Below, one piece after another: positions 39,005 through 44,091 of a stretch of 44,091 bases of DNA. The notes below the pieces were generated by a model. It was not told the origin of the DNA, did not search any database, and saw only the letters and a program-made list of their open reading frames with translations. The position numbers were made by a program, and so were the translations under genes. Source of the DNA: Spirochaetales bacterium (GTDB lineage: Bacteria; Spirochaetota; Spirochaetia; DSM-27196; Alkalispirochaetaceae); the NCBI GenBank assembly GCA_028282545.1, contig JANQHT010000003.1:1-44091 (forward strand), read 5' to 3'. Every line of letters starts with the position of its first letter. Position 1 is the first letter of the stretch.

Positions 39005-41982
39005 GCCCTTCTCCGATTGGGACGGGAGAGCAGGCTCGGCAGGAGGAACGGTATTGCGACGGCACCGAGAAGGAGTCCCCCCAGCAGGGCCACGGCGGTA
39101 TGGCTCTCAAAGGTATCTACGCGCACGCCGAACGCGACGATGGGAAGCAGTGCGGCGAGGGTCGTTCCAACGGTCGCAAAGAGGGGACGAAGCCTGCGAG
39201 CGGCAAGGAGCGGTACTCTCGCCGTCGCTCGGGAACGTACGGCGGTCGCCAGCAGAATGGCGGAGTTGACCGTGGTTCCGAACATGACCAAAAGGCCGAG
39301 GACGGAGTTGATGTTGATCGTCTTGTCGAGGAGCCGCATGAGGCCGAGGCTCCCGGTCGCCGACAACGGGAGTGCCAATAGTATGAAAAACGCGGTGGTG
39401 AGCGACTCGAATTGCGCGACGAAGGCGAGAAACATCAATGCGATCGCGATGATGAAGACGGTGAGAATATCGAATGCTGCCTCCTCCAGCGCCGACTGCG
39501 CGCTCTGCACGGCCCCCGGGGCAACGCTTCGTACCACGCGTGCGTACTCCGCCGGCGGTCCCTCACCGGCGACGCTCACGATGTACGCCGGCCGGCGGTC
39601 GGTGCGGTGGAGCAGCGTTGGAGTCGTCCCGGGCCGAACCGTAGCGACCGAGGAGAGCGGGAGGATCTGTCGATCGCCGAATGAGAGACGGATATCCGGC
39701 AACGACGCGATGGGGCGCTCCTCACGTCCGTCCAACCACACTCTGACGTCGGTTTCAACGGAGCCCACCTCGATCGTCCCCACAAGGGCACCTTCGATGA
39801 GGGTGGCCACCGTCTGAACCACCTCGCGGGCCGTTGTGCCGGTCGTCGCGATCGCGCGCCGGTCGATTTCGAGGAGGTGGACGGGGGTTGAAGGCTCGCT
39901 CGAAGTAGAAATCTCCGCCGTCGGAAACTGTCGGCGAAGGGCATCAACGACGCGTTGATAGAGCGATTCGATCTCGCCCCGTGTAGACGCCCGTATTTCA
40001 AAGCGCCCGGGGTCCGCCTCTCCCAGAATTCGGACGATCGGATCGCGTGGTAAGGCAACCTCCGTAGCGATCGCCCCTTCAGCCGCCGCGGCTGTACCAA
40101 AGGACGCCCTCATTCGCGGTATGTCGGTGGGCCGCACAAGATCGGGAAAGAGGACGCGCATCGAGATTCTATTGAACCGGTTCTCGGGATCGGCCTGTGA
40201 CTCGAGGTCGTCCTGGAGATAGCCGATATCCGCGGTGATTCGAGCCGCGCCGTTTGCGATGACCTGAGTCGTGATGCGGCGGGCGATCTCCGTTGCCCCT
40301 TCGATATCCGTTTCCGGCGACAGGACGATATCAACCTCTACTACGTGCCCGGGCAGGGACGGAACCAACTGGCGCGGCAGAACGTCCAGGAGTGCACCAA
40401 ACACCGCGGCAACGATCCCTACCGCCAGGGGAGCTATCCACCGGTGCCTGAGCGTAACGCGAACGATACGTCTATACCACGTCAGGTGTCGCGAGCCGCC
40501 GGACGGGATCGCTTTTGCCAAGCGCGCATCGCCGAAGAGCGCGGCGACGGCGGGAGTCAGCGTCGCGGAGCCGACGAACGATACGACAACCAGAACGATC
40601 AGAGCAAAGGCCAGTTGCGAAAATACCGCCCCAACCACACCGGGAATAAAGAGAACGGGCACAAACACCAGAACGGTGGAGATGGTGGAGCCGGCCGTTG
40701 CCCCAAGGACTCCGTGAACCGCCTGCGACCGCTCCGCCGCCGTGGAGCGCGGCGCCGCAGCGTAGGCGTCGAATACGACGATGGCGTTATCGAAGATCAT
40801 GCCCACGCCGATGGCGATACCGGATAAGGAGATCACATTTATCGAGACATCGGCCAGGTACATCCCGAACATCACCGTCGAGAGCGAAGGGACGATGGAG
40901 GCAAGGATCGTAACGACGGCGGACGCCGAACGATAGACGAGAAAGAGCACCACCGTGGCGGCGACGATTCCGATGCCGATGGCCGTCATGAGTGCCCTCA
41001 GTGCGCCGCCGATGGGTCTCGCCTGCGACTCGATCACCTCGACGGTGAGCACGTCTCCAAAACGGGAGGTCAGGCGCGCCGCGATCCCTTCCGCGGCCAG
41101 GGCCGCCCGAAACGGTCCTGCCGAGGAGGCTGGATAGAGCGATACACCGATCGCGGGCGCTCCGTTGTGCAAATAGGCCGCCGTGGGCGGTCGCACCCCC
41201 ATGCGGACCGTGGCGACGTCCCCCACGGACATTCCCGCCCCCCGAAGCGGTATCGCCGCGAGGGAGGAGAAGGTGGCGACGTCGGTAGTGGCAATTACCC
41301 GGTCTCGCGTCGTTCCGTTCCGCACCGTCCCGACGGGACGATCGATGATATGGGCGGCAACGGTTGAAGCGATCTCCTGTACCGGTATCCCGGCTCCGGC
41401 GATCGCATCGCCGTCGATCGCGATGTGAACTTCCCGTCGGGGGACGCCGAACAGGTGAACCGAGCCGACGGCCGCGTCGCCGCGGAAGGTCGAGGCGATA
41501 TCGGTGGTCGTCAAATGGGCGATATCCTCAAGGGTCGCCGGTTCCACGGGCGCGATGACGAGGCGAGCCGCGGGGTCTCGGTTGGTGTATGCGAGCTGGA
41601 CCAGCGGATATTCGCTCCCGTCGGGTAAGGTTGGATAGACGGAGTCGGCCGCCTGGCGCACCGCATTCAGAGCGATCTGCATGTTCGTTCCAAACGCGAA
41701 TTCAAGCGTCGTCCGGCTGATACCCGGCTGAACGGCGGAACGGATACGTCGCACGCCGTCTACCGAAGCTACGGCGTTTTCCACCGGTTCCGTCAAGAGC
41801 GGCTCGATCTCGTGCGCGGGCATCCCCGGATACGCCGAAACGACGGAAACGGTCGGGAGTTCGATCACAGGCAGGAGAGCGATCTCCATTCTGGTCACGG
41901 AGATCGCGCCGAAGAGGCATAGGACGATATAGGCGACGATCGTGGCGAAGGGGTGCTTTATTGACGCGGAGACGACCGACAT
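39001..41982 (-). CDS. RND efflux permease, AcrB-like (first of a pair)
   Basis: The 993-aa permease begins MSVVSASIKHPFATIVAYIV. Its family hallmarks are a first periplasmic element LPTVSVVSAYPGMPAHEIEP, SIIVPSLSTVMFGMYLAD-like helix 3-4 sequence, helix 4 GVGMIFDNAIVVFDAY, and helix 10 MFGTTVNSAILLATAV. The relay pair DD is DN and the helix-10 Lys is Asn, as in the partner, although the substitutions differ. The ATG at 41982 lies 4 bp beyond the stop of the Ig-like lipoprotein gene and follows GTAGGG; longer frames to 42228 lie inside that gene. Substrates are unknown. The paired arrangement recalls MdtBC. Confidence 0.92.
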   Translation of the reverse strand: MSVVSASIKHPFATIVAYIVLCLFGAISVTRMEIALLPVIELPTVSVVSAYPGMPAHEIEPLLTEPVENAVASVDGVRRIRSAVQPGISRTTLEFAFGTNMQIALNAVRQAADSVYPTLPDGSEYPLVQLAYTNRDPAARLVIAPVEPATLEDIAHLTTTDIASTFRGDAAVGSVHLFGVPRREVHIAIDGDAIAGAGIPVQEIASTVAAHIIDRPVGTVRNGTTRDRVIATTDVATFSSLAAIPLRGAGMSVGDVATVRMGVRPPTAAYLHNGAPAIGVSLYPASSAGPFRAALAAEGIAARLTSRFGDVLTVEVIESQARPIGGALRALMTAIGIGIVAATVVLFLVYRSASAVVTILASIVPSLSTVMFGMYLADVSINVISLSGIAIGVGMIFDNAIVVFDAYAAAPRSTAAERSQAVHGVLGATAGSTISTVLVFVPVLFIPGVVGAVFSQLAFALIVLVVVSFVGSATLTPAVAALFGDARLAKAIPSGGSRHLTWYRRIVRVTLRHRWIAPLAVGIVAAVFGALLDVLPRQLVPSLPGHVVEVDIVLSPETDIEGATEIARRITTQVIANGAARITADIGYLQDDLESQADPENRFNRISMRVLFPDLVRPTDIPRMRASFGTAAAAEGAIATEVALPRDPIVRILGEADPGRFEIRASTRGEIESLYQRVVDALRRQFPTAEISTSSEPSTPVHLLEIDRRAIATTGTTAREVVQTVATLIEGALVGTIEVGSVETDVRVWLDGREERPIASLPDIRLSFGDRQILPLSSVATVRPGTTPTLLHRTDRRPAYIVSVAGEGPPAEYARVVRSVAPGAVQSAQSALEEAAFDILTVFIIAIALMFLAFVAQFESLTTAFFILLALPLSATGSLGLMRLLDKTININSVLGLLVMFGTTVNSAILLATAVRSRATARVPLLAARRLRPLFATVGTTLAALLPIVAFGVRVDTFESHTAVALLGGLLLGAVAIPFLLPSLLSRPNRRRA

Positions 41983-41986
41983 ATCC

Positions 41987-43435
41987 CTACGATTCGTTGA
42001 GTGAGATCGAATAGGCCTCTGCGAGGCCGTTGCCGTTCGTGTCGGTGAGCGTATTGTCAACGGTGACGGAAATGACGCCGAGCGACACCGCGTCGTCGGA
42101 GACGTTCGCGTAGACGCGGAATACCGTCTGGTCGGCCTCGGGCGCGGGGTCCGGCACGGGAGCCGTGGGTGAGCGCTCGATCCGCACGAAGTCGAACGAG
42201 ACAGCTCCGTTTGTCGCGTCAACCGCAAACGCTTCGGCGAACGACGCGAGATCGATCTCCGTCACCGGTGAACGATCGATGTATACGTCGAACGCACCGT
42301 TGACCGTCGTATCGAACGGCAGGACATCACCGCTCCGGAGTTCATAAAAGGTTGGTGTGCCGGCGGTTACGTCCGCGGTATAGGTAGTCCGGACGACCGC
42401 CGGAGGCTCGGATCCGACGCCGTCCACGCGAAACCGAAACGTCGCATCGATTACCTGCAACTCGTAGATCTCCTGCCACGTCAGCGGTTCGGTGGGGCGG
42501 AGGATAGCCGCGTCGTAGGCGGCGTTCCACGACGTTTCCGTACTCGTTCCGTTGATCTGGAGGGCGCCGTCGAGTTCGGACGGAGTCAGCGGACGAGAAA
42601 ATGTCACCGAAAACGACGGCAACTTCTCAAACGTGAGGCCCGCATCGTTGTTTATGTATCTTTGCTCGCTATCCTGTAGCAACGCACCGGTATCGACGTT
42701 TGTCACCGATACGACCGTAAGTGCTTCGTCGGAGATCGTGCGGAACGTCGACACAAAGGCGTCGGCGAGCGGATTTCCCGACGTATCGAGGGCCGCCGTT
42801 GAAAGGTCGATCGTGTACCGCGTATCGCTTTGCAAGTTTTCCAGCAGCGTGTACGACAGCGTCGTTCCATCGTCCGACAGAGCGAAGGATCCGGAGCTAT
42901 CGGGCGACAGGGAGAACGCTCCCCAGAGCGAGGATTCGTCCATCGGTTCATCGAACACGACGGCGATGGCGGGGCGCGGCTCGTTCACTGCCTCCCCCTG
43001 GGCCGGAGTCACCTCCGCCACGCTCGGTCCGACTCGGTCGCTTCCGACGGTAAATCGATGGAGAAACGGTTCGGAGAGCGAGTTCCCGTATCTATCCTCC
43101 GCTCCGATCCCAATCTCCATGGTGTACGTGCCCGGAGCCGCTATGGGCTGGTCGGGAGTGAAGATCACTGTTTTGGAGGTTGTCCACCTGTACCGCCCTG
43201 ACAGCGCCGTGTCGGCGGCGGAGAGCGAGAACGCGGACTCCGCCGAAACGCGATCCATCTCCTGACTGAAGGTAACTTCAACGGCAACGACGGGCGTCGT
43301 TTCTACGAAGTCGGAAACGGGTGCCCAGGAGACGACCTCCAACGGATCCATGTGGACGAAATCGACGATCCGGTGGCACGACGCAAAGAGGACGAGAACG
43401 CTCGCCGCGATCCCGATCGTACCCAAGAGCTTCAC
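41987..43435 (-). CDS. Lipoprotein with bacterial Ig-like (Big_5) domains
   Basis: The 482-aa lipoprotein has a lipobox VLFASC (Cys20). Big_5/SbsA-type Ig-like domains follow: VVAVEVTFSQEMDRVSAESAF with a FTPDQPIAAPGTYTMEI finish (about residues 45-135), AIAVVFDEPMDESSLWGAF with DTSGNPLADAF (about 145-240), and a third, less regular one to the C-terminus with DTNGNGLAEAY. Such domains are extracellular or periplasmic spacers. The GTG at 43435 follows GGGGAG and overlaps the stop of the upstream Ig-like gene (GTGA). Being co-translated with two RND permeases is unusual. It may be an outer-envelope component of the export complex or simply share the operon. Confidence 0.82.
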   Translation of the reverse strand: MKLLGTIGIAASVLVLFASCHRIVDFVHMDPLEVVSWAPVSDFVETTPVVAVEVTFSQEMDRVSAESAFSLSAADTALSGRYRWTTSKTVIFTPDQPIAAPGTYTMEIGIGAEDRYGNSLSEPFLHRFTVGSDRVGPSVAEVTPAQGEAVNEPRPAIAVVFDEPMDESSLWGAFSLSPDSSGSFALSDDGTTLSYTLLENLQSDTRYTIDLSTAALDTSGNPLADAFVSTFRTISDEALTVVSVTNVDTGALLQDSEQRYINNDAGLTFEKLPSFSVTFSRPLTPSELDGALQINGTSTETSWNAAYDAAILRPTEPLTWQEIYELQVIDATFRFRVDGVGSEPPAVVRTTYTADVTAGTPTFYELRSGDVLPFDTTVNGAFDVYIDRSPVTEIDLASFAEAFAVDATNGAVSFDFVRIERSPTAPVPDPAPEADQTVFRVYANVSDDAVSLGVISVTVDNTLTDTNGNGLAEAYSISLNES

Positions 43436-44091
43436 GGCTCCCCCCTTAGAAGCTGGCGAACCGGCTCCGCAAGCAGCGCACCGTTGCCGGCGGCGATCGA
43501 TCCGTCGGACACGCCGATCTCCAACATGTAGAGGTTCTCTTGCCCCACCGGGGATGATTCGAATCCGAAGAAGGTCACGGTCAGAGCCGTATCGCTCGAC
43601 CAGGAGAACCCGGTCAGGAGCGGAGACCCGATCGTGTCGGGAAAGACGGCCGAGACGTTAATCTGATCGAGAACGGCTTCCCGCTCCTGAACGGTCGAAA
43701 AGGTCCCGCCGGAAAAATCGATTGCAAAGGTGTACTGGTCGGCCGTCGGAGGTCCGACGTTGATGTCTACCGGCACGTTGGTAGTAAAACCTCCCGGACC
43801 GACGCTTCCGGGAGGATCGTCTCGCGTAAAATTCACGACAACGCCCAGCGACGCAGCCGAAGCGGGGACAAAGCGGATCGGCGTCACATCTTCGGCGACG
43901 TTGCCCGCTACGTCGGAGAGTTCGCCGTCGAAGAAGAGGATGTACTCGACGCCGCTCTCCCACCGCTCCCGGGCGGGATAGACCACCGTGGACGAGTCGA
44001 TCCACTGCGGTGAATCGGTCGCATCGGGTGTCAGTCGGAGTGCCGACTCTACCGCTTCGCGGTCCATGGGTTCGCTGCAGGTGAGCTTGAT
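43432..44091 (-). CDS. Ig-like (Big_5) protein, C-terminal part (gene continues past the window)
   Basis: The frame is open to the right edge, so the start is outside. The first residues seen (IKLTCSEPMDREAVESALRL) are already inside a Big_5 domain, whose TCSEPMD element matches the FSQEMD and FDEPMD elements of the next gene; SDVAGNVAEDVTPIRF closes it. A second domain follows (TFAIDFSGGTFSTVQE, TVTFFGFESSPVGQ). The stop overlaps the start of the downstream Ig-like lipoprotein by 4 bp. The two proteins are paralogous in architecture, possibly an ancient duplication. Confidence 0.78.
   Translation of the reverse strand: MKLTCSEPMDREAVESALRLTPDATDSPQWIDSSTVVYPARERWESGVEYILFFDGELSDVAGNVAEDVTPIRFVPASAASLGVVVNFTRDDPPGSVGPGGFTTNVPVDINVGPPTADQYTFAIDFSGGTFSTVQEREAVLDQINVSAVFPDTIGSPLLTGFSWSSDTALTVTFFGFESSPVGQENLYMLEIGVSDGSIAAGNGALLAEPVRQLLRGEP

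Noticed and set aside
1..44091. tRNA, rRNA, CRISPR arrays or a replication origin
   Set aside because: Read by eye on both strands; no tRNA T-arm pattern, spaced repeat array or DnaA-box cluster was noticed. A covariance-model search could still find a small RNA.

Overview
The window is G+C-rich DNA from a Gram-negative bacterium. Evidence for an outer membrane includes lipoboxes, a LolA-like protein, a predicted outer-membrane barrel ending in an aromatic residue, and three RND-type exporters. The lipoproteins, the archaeal-type PEP carboxylase, an MMPL/LolA-like/barrel export operon and Listeria-Bacteroides repeats would suit a spirochaete. That placement is an impression from gene content, not a demonstrated assignment. 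I saw no rRNA, tRNA or CRISPR array.

Layout. 0-4 kb: start of an exported protein (- strand, cut by the window edge), a GNAT-patatin fusion, then a ROK kinase and a Gfo/Idh/MocA oxidoreductase with a fragment of a glycyl-radical activase wedged between them. 4.0-7.4 kb: a tightly overlapping - strand operon of a 54-aa ribbon-helix-helix (RHH) protein, a CYTH-like/CHAD protein, a ParA ATPase and a CYTH-Nudix protein. This is the most interesting system here. It looks like a ParA-type positioning module whose likely cargo is polyphosphate. Candidate Pho-box arrays (11-bp period) lie at its promoter and in front of the neighbouring alkaline phosphatase gene. 7.5-9.5 kb: a collapsed ccsA remnant and the alkaline phosphatase. 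9.6-13.3 kb: a metal (probably zinc) ABC system made of a small secreted protein, an ATPase, a permease with His-rich stretches and a strongly His/Glu-rich secreted protein, followed by a frameshifted copy of the permease tail.

13.3-17.6 kb: a secreted hydrolase-like protein, an HhH-DUF3788 fusion, two GNAT proteins (one fused to a membrane domain resembling an inactive M50/site-2 protease) and a GyrI-like protein. 17.8-23.5 kb: a TetR regulator with a 37-bp near-palindrome over its promoter, driving an MMPL/RND exporter, a LolA-like protein and an outer-membrane barrel. 23.6-26.1 kb: a free-standing PTS EIIA, an OFA-type MFS transporter and a PadR regulator. Two palindromes of the same design flank padR.

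26.1-30.7 kb is a zone of decay: a serine hydrolase broken across three frames, an intact AraC-type regulator, a seven-repeat propeller lipoprotein, a FecCD permease stopped by a nonsense codon, and an IS21-like transposase fragment. 30.7-36.2 kb: a CPA2 antiporter fused to an EIIA domain, divergent from an archaeal-type PEP carboxylase that seems to start at CTG, then a helical-repeat lipoprotein. 36.1-44.1 kb: a - strand operon with 4-bp overlaps or gaps that encodes two Ig-like (Big_5) proteins and two AcrB-type RND permeases with altered proton-relay residues.
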